In this document: positions 15,118 to 23,276 of the stretch, piece after piece | Position numbering within the stretch: the first letter of the stretch is position 1 | Layout of the letters: every line of letters starts with the position of its first letter | Source: Clostridia bacterium | GTDB lineage: Bacteria > Bacillota > Clostridia > Oscillospirales > Acutalibacteraceae | Direction of reading: 5' to 3' | NCBI GenBank assembly: GCA_900771085.1 | Contig: CAAGMR010000034.1 | Location: 1 to 24,800, forward strand | DNA: 24,800 nucleotides | The notes under the pieces: model-generated | Seen by the model: only the letters and a program-made list of their open reading frames with translations | Databases searched by the model: none | What the model was told of the DNA's origin: nothing | Translations under genes and position numbers: made by a program

Positions 15118-15146
15118 TTTAAATTCTATGAATTTTGCATTATAAT
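15118..15146 (+). promoter_or_regulatory. phoH-ybeY-era promoter
   Basis: A perfect -10 TATAAT (15141-15146) with a weak -35 TTTAAA (15118-15123) at 17 nt. The predicted transcript starts near 15153, about 34 nt before the phoH ATG. Confidence 0.55.
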
Positions 15147-15186
15147 TATCTCCCTAATCATACCATTTTAAAGAAAGGTTCATTTG

Positions 15187-16182
15187 ATGGCAGAAAAGAT
15201 CATTCATTTTGAAGATCCATACAAGCTTGCCGGTATTTTCGGCAGCTATGATGAAAACATAAAGATAATAGAGAATGAATTTGGCGTTAAGGTAATTAAC
15301 AGAGGAACAGAACTCAAAATTACCGGCGACAGCACAGACGATATTACATCTGCATACAAGTCAATTGAAGCCATGCTCCTTTTTGCTCAAAAGGGAGAGG
15401 AACTCAATGAACAGAACACACATTACTGTGTGGAAATGGTGAAAAACGGGGAAGCATCCAAGCTTTCAAAGCTCATGAACAACTGCATCTGCATTACCTC
15501 AAGAGGTAAGCCGATAAAGGCTAAGACAGTTGGACAGGAAGCTTATGTCGATGCCATCAGAGACAACACGGTTGTGTTTGGTATCGGACCTGCAGGTACA
15601 GGTAAGACTTATCTTGCCGTTGCAATGGCAGTTAAGGCTTTTAAAAACAAAGAAGTAACCAGAATTATTCTTACAAGACCTGCTGTTGAGGCAGGAGAGT
15701 CTCTCGGTTTTCTTCCGGGTGATCTTCAGCAAAAGGTAGACCCTTATTTAAGACCGCTGTACGATGCACTTTTTGATATGCTCGGAGCAGAGGCTTTTCA
15801 GAGACAGATGGAACGTGGCGCAATAGAAGTTGCTCCGCTTGCATATATGAGAGGTAGAACTCTCGATGATAGCTTTATCATTCTTGATGAAGCTCAGAAT
15901 ACCACAAGCGAACAGATGAAAATGTTCCTTACACGTCTCGGTAACAACTCAAAAGCAGTTGTAACCGGTGACATTACCCAGATTGACCTTCCGCATGGAA
16001 AGAAGTCAGGTCTCAAGGAAGTTACTAAAATCCTCAAAGACATTGAGGGCATAGAGACCATACGTTTTTCAGACAGAGATGTTGTAAGACATCACCTTGT
16101 CCAGGAAATCGTAAAAGCATATGAGGAATATTCGAAGACTAAGAAAACTACAGAGAATCATGGAGGAAAGAATGGCAGGTAA
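15187..16182 (+). CDS. phoH: PhoH family ATPase
   Basis: This 331-residue P-loop protein starts at ATG 15187, with AGAAAGG 8 nt upstream; a TTG one codon earlier is in frame. An N-terminal KH-like segment precedes the Walker A motif GPAGTGKT (K140). RPAVEAGESLGFLPGD is the signature PhoH stretch, Walker B is FIILDEAQNT, and VTGDITQIDLP is the sensor region. PhoH proteins bind and hydrolyse ATP and are linked to RNA metabolism, which fits the co-encoded ybeY and era; the exact reaction is not settled. ybeY begins inside its last codons (11-nt overlap), so the two are translationally coupled. Confidence 0.95.
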   Translation: MAEKIIHFEDPYKLAGIFGSYDENIKIIENEFGVKVINRGTELKITGDSTDDITSAYKSIEAMLLFAQKGEELNEQNTHYCVEMVKNGEASKLSKLMNNCICITSRGKPIKAKTVGQEAYVDAIRDNTVVFGIGPAGTGKTYLAVAMAVKAFKNKEVTRIILTRPAVEAGESLGFLPGDLQQKVDPYLRPLYDALFDMLGAEAFQRQMERGAIEVAPLAYMRGRTLDDSFIILDEAQNTTSEQMKMFLTRLGNNSKAVVTGDITQIDLPHGKKSGLKEVTKILKDIEGIETIRFSDRDVVRHHLVQEIVKAYEEYSKTKKTTENHGGKNGR

Positions 16183-16681
16183 CAAAGTAAAAGTTATTAT
16201 CACAAACGAGCAGAATACTGTAAAAATCCCAAAGGGTATAAGACTTCTCATCAGACGCTGCTGTACAGCAGTTTTAGTAATGGAAGGCTTTACAACAGAT
16301 GCTGAAGTGTCTGTAACTTTAGTAGATAACGAAAGAATCAGAGAACTTAACAGTCAGTACAGAAACATCGACAAGGAAACAGACGTGCTTTCATTCCCTT
16401 TAGGCATTGATGGCGAATACGATGTTAACCTTGATACAGGCGATGCTCAGCTTGGCGACATCGTTCTTTCAATCCCTAAGGCTCTTGAACAGGCTGAGGA
16501 CTATGGCCATAGCCTTGAAAGAGAAATCGGATATCTCACTGTTCACTCAATGCTTCATTTGCTTGGCTACGACCATGAAAATGGCGGTCTTGAGCTTGTG
16601 CGCATGAGAGAAAAAGAAGAAAAGGCTCTTACAGAGCTTGGTCTTCGCCGTGACGGAAACTACTATATGGATGGGGAATAA
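16172..16681 (+). CDS. ybeY: Endoribonuclease YbeY (rRNA maturation factor)
   Basis: A 169-residue zinc endoribonuclease involved in 16S rRNA 3' maturation and ribosome quality control. The metal-binding motif HSMLHLLGYDH is intact, and SFPLG and LGDIVLS are family strands. An in-frame ATG at 16121 lies well inside phoH; I chose the ATG at 16172, which is preceded by GGAGG at 5 nt and gives the normal family length. The stop overlaps the era start by one base (TAATG). Confidence 0.96.
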   Translation: MAGNKVKVIITNEQNTVKIPKGIRLLIRRCCTAVLVMEGFTTDAEVSVTLVDNERIRELNSQYRNIDKETDVLSFPLGIDGEYDVNLDTGDAQLGDIVLSIPKALEQAEDYGHSLEREIGYLTVHSMLHLLGYDHENGGLELVRMREKEEKALTELGLRRDGNYYMDGE

Positions 16682-17571
16682 TGGATACTAAAACAGCGTT
16701 TATTGCCATCGTCGGCAAACCAAATGTCGGAAAATCTTCATTGCTTAACCGAATGCTCGGTCAGAAGGTTGCAATAGTTTCAAATAAACCACAGACAACA
16801 AGAACACGTATCATGGGCGTTTATACCAATGGTCCTGTTCAGCTTGTATTCACAGACACACCGGGTTATCACAGACCAAAGAATAAGCTTGGTGAAAAGA
16901 TGATCCAGGCAATTTCAGACGGAATTGCCGGTGTAGATGCATGCCTCTTTGTTGTTGAACCTGAAGGTGAACTCAGAGAGACAGAACTCGAACTCATTGA
17001 AAAGATTAAAAAAGCAAGAATCCCAACAATTCTTGCCATTAATAAGATTGATACCGTTGCTGATAAAACTCAGCTGGCTCTCAGAATCACTCAGCTTCAG
17101 GGTCTTCTTGATTTCAAAGCTATTGTTCCTGTTTCTGCTGTAAAGGGAGACGGAATAGACGAGCTTTCAGCTGAACTTGAAGGCATGGCAGAGGAGTCAC
17201 CACATTTCTTCCCAGACGATGCTCTTACCGACCAGCCTGAAAGAGTACTTGCTGCAGAGATTATCAGAGAGAAGCTCCTTCGACTTCTTGATAAGGAAGT
17301 TCCACACGGCGTTGCAGTAAGCATCGAAAAGATGCACGAACGCGAAACTTCTGAAATCATCGATATTGATGCCACCATCTATTGTGAAAAGGAAAGTCAC
17401 AAGGGCATTATCATCGGTAAGAAGGGTGCAATGCTCAAGCGTGTATCAACCTATGCAAGAGAAGACATGGAGAAGTTCTTCGACTGCAAAATCAACCTTC
17501 AGGTATGGGTAAAAGTTAAAGAAGGATGGAGAGACCGTGAAGGCCTCATCCACAACTTCGGATTGGATTGA
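16681..17571 (+). CDS. era: GTPase Era
   Basis: A 296-residue GTPase binding the 3' end of 16S rRNA during 30S assembly. The G domain has GKPNVGKS (G1, 12-19), DTPG (G3, 59-62) and NKID (G4, 121-124). The C-terminal KH domain contains GIIIGKKGAMLK. It is the last gene of phoH-ybeY-era, sharing one base with the ybeY stop codon. The dgkA and cdd genes often found between ybeY and era in Bacilli are absent. A terminator follows within 20 nt. Confidence 0.98.
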   Translation: MDTKTAFIAIVGKPNVGKSSLLNRMLGQKVAIVSNKPQTTRTRIMGVYTNGPVQLVFTDTPGYHRPKNKLGEKMIQAISDGIAGVDACLFVVEPEGELRETELELIEKIKKARIPTILAINKIDTVADKTQLALRITQLQGLLDFKAIVPVSAVKGDGIDELSAELEGMAEESPHFFPDDALTDQPERVLAAEIIREKLLRLLDKEVPHGVAVSIEKMHERETSEIIDIDATIYCEKESHKGIIIGKKGAMLKRVSTYAREDMEKFFDCKINLQVWVKVKEGWRDREGLIHNFGLD

Positions 17572-17588
17572 TAAATAACTTTATATAG

Positions 17589-17621
17589 AAAAGCAATTCG
17601 TTTCGGCGAATTGCTTTTTTT
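17589..17621 (+). terminator. Rho-independent terminator after era
   Basis: AAAAGCAATTCG (17589-17600) and CGAATTGCTTTT (17607-17618) form a 12-bp stem with loop TTTCGG, then a T-run to 17621. Confidence 0.9.
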
Positions 17622-17660
17622 ATGATAAACTGTTAGAGAATCGAAGAAAGGGGTGAGAGA

Positions 17661-18401
17661 ATGCACATTGAAACGAGCGGGCTTGTTATTAAAGAACAGG
17701 CTGTGGGCGAGTCAGACAGACTTATAACCGTGCTGACTGCAGAGTATGGACTTATCCGTGCTTTCGTGAGACGTGCCAAGAATGTTAAGAGCAATCTTGT
17801 TTCAAGTACGCAGCTTCTCTCATACTCGGATTTTGTTTTCTATAAAACGAAAAATTCTTACACTGTTGACTCTGCACATGCGAAGAATGTATTCTTCGGC
17901 CTGCGTGAAGACATAGACGCCTTGAGCGTGTCCTTTTACCTTGCGGAGCTTTTCGGTGAGCTGGCTCCCGAAAACGCTGAGGCATCTGAACTCTTAAGTC
18001 TGCTTCTCAACTCACTTTACCTGATGAGCGAAAAGAAGAGAGATGTAAAGCTCGTAAAGGCCGTGGCAGAACTTCGAGGCCTGTCAGATGCCGGATACAT
18101 GCCAAACCTTGTTGCCTGTCAGAACTGTGGCGAGTACGAAACGGATATGATGTACTTCAATCCTTCTTCGGGAACTTTAATGTGCCAGAACTGCGGCGAT
18201 CCTTCATGCGGCCTGCTTATGAGCCTGTCGGCCATAACGGCGATGAGATACATCGTTTTCTCCGAGAAGCAGAAGATATTTAACTTCTCTCTTGAGAAGG
18301 CGCCGATGGAGGAACTATCAGAGGCGGTTGAGAGGTTTGCGCTGGCGCAAACAGGCAGACATTTCAAGACTCTTGATTTTTATAAATCTTTAGCTATATA
18401 A
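17661..18401 (+). CDS. recO: DNA repair protein RecO
   Basis: A 246-residue mediator that loads RecA onto SSB-coated DNA with RecR. The N-terminal OB fold shows GESDRLITVLTAEYGLI. The zinc finger is intact, with C153/C156 and C175/C178, in the pattern NCG...MCQNCGD. The ATG has AAAGGGGTGAG upstream. The gene follows the era terminator; an extended -10 candidate (TGATAAACT, 17623-17631) without a clear -35 may start its transcript. mutS2 begins 25 nt after its stop and is probably co-transcribed. The era-recO order is common in Firmicutes. Confidence 0.94.
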   Translation: MHIETSGLVIKEQAVGESDRLITVLTAEYGLIRAFVRRAKNVKSNLVSSTQLLSYSDFVFYKTKNSYTVDSAHAKNVFFGLREDIDALSVSFYLAELFGELAPENAEASELLSLLLNSLYLMSEKKRDVKLVKAVAELRGLSDAGYMPNLVACQNCGEYETDMMYFNPSSGTLMCQNCGDPSCGLLMSLSAITAMRYIVFSEKQKIFNFSLEKAPMEELSEAVERFALAQTGRHFKTLDFYKSLAI

Positions 18402-18426
18402 CAATACATTTTATTAGGTGAATATA

Positions 18427-20832
18427 ATGAATCGACATCTTACTTCTCTGGAATACGACAAGATTCTGGAAATGTTAAGTAAATATACTGCGTGTCCGGA
18501 CGCAAAAGAACTGGCTCTTAACCTGAAGCCTGCGGATAATCTCAGAGATGCAAGGGAACTCCTCGACGAGACCAATGATGCTCACAAGCTTCTTGCAAAG
18601 TTTGGCGGCCCATCTTTTGGCGGACTCGAAAATGTTAATAACAGACTTTATATCGCATCTACCGGAGGCGTCCTTTCAATGGGAGACCTCCTTGCTGTTG
18701 CGTCTACACTTAGAGCGATACGCGCACTTGATGACTGGTATGGATCATGCGAAGGAATAGACACAGTTCTTTCGAAATATTTCAACAGCCTTTATACACA
18801 GCGCTATCTTGAGGAACGCATTTTTACTTCCATTCTCAGCGAAGACAGAATGGACGACAATGCATCTCCGGCTCTTAAGGAAATCAGACGTGAACTTCAC
18901 AGACAGGAAAATAAGATTCGTGAGCAGCTTGAGAGAATCATTCGTTCATCTCACTATGCCAATGCTCTCCAGGATGCCATTATCACAATGAGAAATGGCA
19001 GATACGTTGTTCCTGTTAAGAGAGAACATAAGAATGATGTTGCCGGCCTTGTTCAGGATACTTCAGATTCCGGAGCAACCGTTTTCATTGAACCAATGGC
19101 TGTAGTTGAAGCAAATAACGAAATAAAAGTTCTTCTCGGCAAGGAATATGACGAAATAGAACGCATCCTTGCAGAGCTTTCAGATATGGCCGGAGCAATT
19201 TACAACGAGACAAAGATTTCATATGAATCAGCAATTTATCTTAACCTCGTTTTCTCAAAGGCTCAGATGGCATATTCCATGAAAGCATCAATGCCGATCC
19301 TTAATGATCAGGGCATTGTTGACCTTAAAGGTGCAAGACATCCTCTCATTGACCCTGCAAAGGTTGTAAAAACCAATATCAGAGTGGGTGAGGAGTTTGA
19401 TTCACTTATCATCACAGGTCCAAATACAGGCGGTAAGACGGTTTCCATAAAGACCGTAGGTCTTCTTTCTCTTATGGCAGCCTCAGGCCTGATGCTGCCT
19501 TGTGCCGATCAGAGCCGCATGGCGGTTTTCAGCAAAGTGTTTGCCGACATAGGTGACGAGCAGAGTATTGAACAGTCTCTCTCTACATTCTCATCTCATA
19601 TGACAAACATTGTTTCCATTATTGCCGAGGCAGATGACCACTCACTTGTTCTTATCGACGAACTTGGAGCGGGCACAGACCCTGTTGAAGGTGCGGCCCT
19701 TGCTATGGCTGTTCTTGAGAGACTGCATGCTCAGGGAGCAAAGATTCTTGCGACTACTCACTATGCCGAACTCAAGGCATATGCAATTTCAACTCCGGGT
19801 GTTGAGAATGCTTCATGTGAATTTGACGTTGCCACTCTTTCGCCGACATACAGACTTGTTATAGGTGCTCCGGGTCGTTCCAATGCGTTTGCAATTTCTG
19901 AACGTCTCGGTATGCCTTCCGATATTGTAGACCGTGCAAGAGATCTGGTTTCGGATGACAATCTCGAATTTGAAAACGTTGTCGAAAAACTCGAAGAGAG
20001 CAGAATTGCGCTTGAAGAGGAACGCGCACGCGCTGATGAAATTGCTCTGATGGCAAAGCGTGAACTTGAGAAGGCCGAAGAAATCAAGAAGAGTGTAGAG
20101 GCTCTGAAAGAAGCTGAAGTTGAAAGCGCCCGCAAGGAAGCCGAGCGAATTGTCGAACGCGCTCAGCGCGAAGCGGCTTTCTTTATGGATGACCTCGACA
20201 AGCTCAAAAAGGAACGCAAGAAAGCAAAAGACCTCGCTCAGGTTTCTGCAGATGCAAAGAGAACCATCAGAAAGCATCAGAATGCACTGGATGACATTAC
20301 CAATCCAATCATTGCACTTGCAGAGGATGAAGACTATGAGCTTCCTCGTCCGCTCAAGGTGGGCGACAGCGTAATTGTTGCCGACATTGCAGAGCCTGCA
20401 ACTGTCGTATCTCTTCCTGATAAGCGCGGAATGGTAGAAGTTGCTGCAGGTCTCATAAGAACAAGAGTCGATATAAAGAAACTCAGACTTGATGAAAAGG
20501 GCGCAGCGGCGAAGTCGCGTGCGAAGAATGCACCAAAGACCAGAAATGTTACTCACAGAAGTACATTTGAATCAAAGGCAAACAACAAGATAGAAACATC
20601 CGTAGACGTAAGAGGCATGACCAAGGAAGAGGCAATCATGACGGTTGACCGTTTCCTTGACCTTCAGATCCGATACGGAGTAGATGAATTTACCATTATC
20701 CACGGTAAGGGTACCGGCGTTTTGAAGCAGGCTGTAAAGGCTTACCTCAACAAAAACAACCGTGTAAAGGAACATCGCCTGGGCTCATGGGGTGAAGGCG
20801 AAGACGGCGTTACAATAGTAAAACTTAAATAA
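18427..20832 (+). CDS. mutS2: MutS2-family ATPase with C-terminal Smr domain
   Basis: The 801-residue product starts at ATG 18427, with AGGTGA 5 nt upstream; a GTG three codons earlier overlaps that site and is rejected. The core and lever region precedes the ABC-type ATPase with Walker A GPNTGGKT (331-338), STFSSHMTNI, Walker B LVLIDELGAGTDP and ATTHY. A long charged coiled coil (about 510-620) leads to a KOW-like segment and the Smr nuclease domain, with VDVRG (726-730) and HGKGTG (759-764). MutS2 lacks the mismatch-recognition domain of MutS; it limits recombination in some bacteria, and in B. subtilis it acts on collided ribosomes. All catalytic motifs are intact. Confidence 0.96.
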   Translation: MNRHLTSLEYDKILEMLSKYTACPDAKELALNLKPADNLRDARELLDETNDAHKLLAKFGGPSFGGLENVNNRLYIASTGGVLSMGDLLAVASTLRAIRALDDWYGSCEGIDTVLSKYFNSLYTQRYLEERIFTSILSEDRMDDNASPALKEIRRELHRQENKIREQLERIIRSSHYANALQDAIITMRNGRYVVPVKREHKNDVAGLVQDTSDSGATVFIEPMAVVEANNEIKVLLGKEYDEIERILAELSDMAGAIYNETKISYESAIYLNLVFSKAQMAYSMKASMPILNDQGIVDLKGARHPLIDPAKVVKTNIRVGEEFDSLIITGPNTGGKTVSIKTVGLLSLMAASGLMLPCADQSRMAVFSKVFADIGDEQSIEQSLSTFSSHMTNIVSIIAEADDHSLVLIDELGAGTDPVEGAALAMAVLERLHAQGAKILATTHYAELKAYAISTPGVENASCEFDVATLSPTYRLVIGAPGRSNAFAISERLGMPSDIVDRARDLVSDDNLEFENVVEKLEESRIALEEERARADEIALMAKRELEKAEEIKKSVEALKEAEVESARKEAERIVERAQREAAFFMDDLDKLKKERKKAKDLAQVSADAKRTIRKHQNALDDITNPIIALAEDEDYELPRPLKVGDSVIVADIAEPATVVSLPDKRGMVEVAAGLIRTRVDIKKLRLDEKGAAAKSRAKNAPKTRNVTHRSTFESKANNKIETSVDVRGMTKEEAIMTVDRFLDLQIRYGVDEFTIIHGKGTGVLKQAVKAYLNKNNRVKEHRLGSWGEGEDGVTIVKLK

Positions 20833-20846
20833 GATAAGGTTTTACC

Positions 20847-20875
20847 TTGACTTAATGCGGTTTTGAAAGTATAAT
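20847..20875 (+). promoter_or_regulatory. Strong sigma-A-type promoter for the ylxM-ffh-rpsP operon
   Basis: TTGACT (20847-20852), exactly 17 nt, then TATAAT (20870-20875): 11 of 12 consensus bases. The transcript should begin near 20882. Confidence 0.9.
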
Positions 20876-20883
20876 ACTCAAGC

Positions 20884-20906
20884 ATGTAAAGTTTATACCT
20901 TTACAT
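20884..20906 (+). promoter_or_regulatory. Inverted repeat at the 5' end of the ylxM leader
   Basis: ATGTAAAG (20884-20891) and CTTTACAT (20899-20906) are perfect 8-bp inverted repeats around a 7-nt spacer, starting about 2 nt after the predicted transcription start. This could be an operator or a 5'-terminal hairpin that stabilises the mRNA. Confidence 0.5.
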
Positions 20907-20933
20907 CTAATCTTTTCGGGGGAGGTTAAATCA

Positions 20934-21302
20934 TTGGCTAAAGACTTTGAAAGAATTATCATTCTTATTGATTTCTATGGCGATATGCTTACAGAACGTC
21001 AGCGTTCTTTTCTTGAATATTATTATGAAGACGACCTCTCTCTCGCAGAAATTGCGGAAAACGAAGGTATTACTCGACAGGGCGTAAGAGATGCCATTAA
21101 AAGAGCAGAATCACAGCTCTTTGAAATGGAGGAACGCTTGGGACTTGCCAAACGTTTCGAGGAGGTTCGTGAAGGACTTGATCGCATCTCACAGGCTGCC
21201 GATGTCATATACGAACACAATATGCGCACAGGCCTCTCAAGAGAGATAAATGACGCTGTTGTACAGATCAGGTTTATTACCAATAGCCTGAAGGAAGATT
21301 AA
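20934..21302 (+). CDS. ylxM: YlxM/p13-family signal-recognition-particle-associated protein
   Basis: A 122-residue helix-turn-helix protein. It starts at TTG 20934, preceded by GGGGGAGG 8 nt upstream. DFYGDMLTERQRSFLEYYYE and SLAEIAENEGITRQGVRDAI are the sigma-like HTH typical of YlxM. YlxM is encoded next to ffh in most Firmicutes and modulates SRP GTPase activity in Streptococcus. The remaining ~50 residues are helical and acidic. ffh begins 12 nt after its stop. Confidence 0.93.
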   Translation: MAKDFERIIILIDFYGDMLTERQRSFLEYYYEDDLSLAEIAENEGITRQGVRDAIKRAESQLFEMEERLGLAKRFEEVREGLDRISQAADVIYEHNMRTGLSREINDAVVQIRFITNSLKED

Positions 21303-21314
21303 GGAGCGAAGTCT

Positions 21315-22676
21315 ATGGCATTTGAAGGTCTTTCCGATAGACTTGAAAACGCGTTCAAAGGACTTAAGAGTAAAGGTGCTCTTACAGAGTCTGATGTTCG
21401 CGAAGCAATGCGTGAAGTAAGACTTGCACTTCTTGAAGCTGACGTTTCCTACAAGGTTGCGAAGGACTTCACAGCAAAGGTTACTGAACGCGCCATCGGT
21501 GCACAGGTTATGTCTTCACTGACGCCTGCTCAGATGGTAATTAAAATAGTAAATGAAGAACTGACAGACCTCATGGGCGGAACACAGACAAGACTTGCAG
21601 AAGCAAGCCATCCGCCAACAATCGTTATGATGTGTGGTCTTCAGGGTTCAGGTAAAACAACTCACTGTGCGAAGATTGCCAAAAAACTTAAGGCAGACGG
21701 ACACAGACCGCTTCTCGTTGCCTGCGACGTTTACAGACCGGCTGCTATCAAGCAGTTACAGGTAGTAGGTGAAAAAGCGGGAGTACCTGTTTTTGAAATG
21801 GGACAGGGCAATCCTGTTGAGATTTCAAAAGAGGCTGTAAAGCTTGCAAAGGACCAGGGTTATGACTATGTTTTCATAGATACCGCAGGTCGTTTACATG
21901 TAGATGAAGAACTCATGGAAGAACTTCAGAACATCAAGGCTGAAATTCATCCGCATGAAATTCTTCTCGTTGTCGACTCCATGACCGGTCAGGATGCTGT
22001 TAACGTAGCTTCATCCTTCAACGACCAGGTAGGAATTGACGGTATCGTTCTTACAAAGCTCGATGGTGATACCAGAGGCGGTGCTGCTCTTTCAGCTCGT
22101 GCCATCACAGGTAAGCCAATCAAGTTTGCCGGTACAGGTGAAAAGCTTGACGACCTGGATATTTTCCATCCGGACCGAATGGCTTCACGTATTCTCGGTA
22201 TGGGCGATATGCTTTCTCTCATTGAACGTGCTGAACAGCAGTACAGCGATGAGGAGGCAGCAAGACTTGAAAAGAAGTTCAAGAAGAACAAGTTTGATCT
22301 TAATGACCTTCTCGACAGTCTTCAGAAAATCAGAAACATGGGTCCTCTTAAAGACGTTCTCGGAATGCTTCCGGGTGTTGGCAAGGAACTCAAGGATGTT
22401 GACATTGATGAACATGAATTTGATAAGATTCAGGCCATCATTCAGTCAATGACTCCGGCAGAAAGAGAAAAGCCGGATATCATCAATGCCTCACGCAAGC
22501 GCAGAATTGCTGCCGGTTGCGGACAGAGGGTAGAAGACGTAAATAAACTTCTTTCACAGTATAAGCAGATGCAAAAGATGTTTAAGCAGATGAACTCAAA
22601 GAAAGCGAGAAAACAGCTTAACAGACTTGCAAAGTCAGGTAACCTTGGAAACATGGACCTGAGTAACTTTGGTTAA
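21315..22676 (+). CDS. ffh: Signal recognition particle protein Ffh
   Basis: The 453-residue SRP54 GTPase binds 4.5S/6S RNA and signal sequences and docks on FtsY at the membrane. An N-terminal four-helix bundle is followed by the G domain: GLQGSGKTTHCAK (K114), DVYRPAAIKQL, DTAGRLHVDE and TKLDGDTRGGAALS. The methionine-rich M domain contains SMTPAEREKPDIINASRKRR and GCGQRVEDVNKLL, then ends in a Met/Lys-rich helix. AAGGAG lies 8 nt upstream of the ATG. Second gene of the ylxM operon. Confidence 0.98.
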   Translation: MAFEGLSDRLENAFKGLKSKGALTESDVREAMREVRLALLEADVSYKVAKDFTAKVTERAIGAQVMSSLTPAQMVIKIVNEELTDLMGGTQTRLAEASHPPTIVMMCGLQGSGKTTHCAKIAKKLKADGHRPLLVACDVYRPAAIKQLQVVGEKAGVPVFEMGQGNPVEISKEAVKLAKDQGYDYVFIDTAGRLHVDEELMEELQNIKAEIHPHEILLVVDSMTGQDAVNVASSFNDQVGIDGIVLTKLDGDTRGGAALSARAITGKPIKFAGTGEKLDDLDIFHPDRMASRILGMGDMLSLIERAEQQYSDEEAARLEKKFKKNKFDLNDLLDSLQKIRNMGPLKDVLGMLPGVGKELKDVDIDEHEFDKIQAIIQSMTPAEREKPDIINASRKRRIAAGCGQRVEDVNKLLSQYKQMQKMFKQMNSKKARKQLNRLAKSGNLGNMDLSNFG

Positions 22677-22730
22677 GTGAAAGAATTTTAAAAAATAAAA
22701 AACCATTAAACATTTTGGAGGAAAATAAAA

Positions 22731-22976
22731 ATGGCAGTAAAAATCAGACTTAGAAGAATGGGTGCTAAGAAGGCTCCTCAGTATCGTGTAGTAGTAGCAG
22801 ATTCAAGATATCCACGTGATGGCCGTTTCATCGAAGAAATCGGTTTCTATGATCCTACTAAGGAACCAGCTGTAATCCGTATCGACAACGATAAGGCACA
22901 GCAGTGGATCAAGAACGGTGCTCAGCCAACAAACACAGTAAGAGCACTTCTCAAAAAATCAGGAGCAATCGACTAA
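22731..22976 (+). CDS. rpsP: 30S ribosomal protein S16
   Basis: An 81-residue protein starting MAVKIRLRRMGAKKAPQYR with DSRYPRDGRFIEEIGFYDP, both S16 signatures. Length is normal. It is preceded by a 54-nt A-rich spacer with GGAGG, which may favour high translation relative to ffh. Context ffh-rpsP-khpA is standard in Firmicutes. Confidence 0.98.
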   Translation: MAVKIRLRRMGAKKAPQYRVVVADSRYPRDGRFIEEIGFYDPTKEPAVIRIDNDKAQQWIKNGAQPTNTVRALLKKSGAID

Positions 22977-22994
22977 TTAACCGGAGGTTCCCTA

Positions 22995-23228
22995 ATGCAA
23001 GATTTACTTGTTGCTATTGCGCAGGGTCTTGTTGACGATCCTTCATCAGTAACAGTTACTGTTGATGAGCCAAACGAAAATGGTGTTACAGTTTATCACC
23101 TTCACGTTGCGGCTGATGACATGGGCAGAGTTATTGGTAAGCAGGGTCGTATAGCTAAGGCTATCCGCACAGTTATGAGAGCTGCAGCAAATCGTTCAGA
23201 AGATCGTATCGCTGTAGAAATAGACTGA
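22995..23228 (+). CDS. khpA: KH-domain RNA-binding protein KhpA
   Basis: A 77-residue single KH domain protein with the GxxG loop in GRVIGKQGRIAKAIR. KhpA (YlqC) forms a complex with KhpB/Jag and influences RNA metabolism and cell elongation in streptococci. GGAGG lies 7 nt before the ATG. The stop is followed within 8 nt by a hairpin that could reduce expression of rimM and trmD. Confidence 0.95.
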   Translation: MQDLLVAIAQGLVDDPSSVTVTVDEPNENGVTVYHLHVAADDMGRVIGKQGRIAKAIRTVMRAAANRSEDRIAVEID

Positions 23229-23235
23229 TTATCAT

Positions 23236-23268
23236 GGGCACTTCTTTTTGAAGTGCCCTGCGTTTTTT
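23236..23268 (+). terminator. Intra-operon terminator-like hairpin between khpA and rimM
   Basis: GGGCACTTC (23236-23244) and GAAGTGCCC (23250-23258) form a perfect 9-bp stem with loop TTTTT; six T residues (23263-23268) follow after 4 nt. The distance of the T-run and the absence of another promoter suggest partial termination rather than the operon end. It also sits just before the rimM start. Confidence 0.65.
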
Positions 23269-23276
23269 GAGGGATT

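Noticed and set aside
16121..16171. Upstream ATG for ybeY inside phoH
   Set aside because: It would add 17 basic residues absent from the family; the ATG at 16172 has GGAGG and gives the normal length.
19813..20556. Minus-strand frame of 247 codons opposite mutS2
   Set aside because: Antisense shadow of the ATPase/coiled-coil part of mutS2; composition is rich in Cys, Phe and Ser as expected from reversed codons, with no motif or ribosome binding site.
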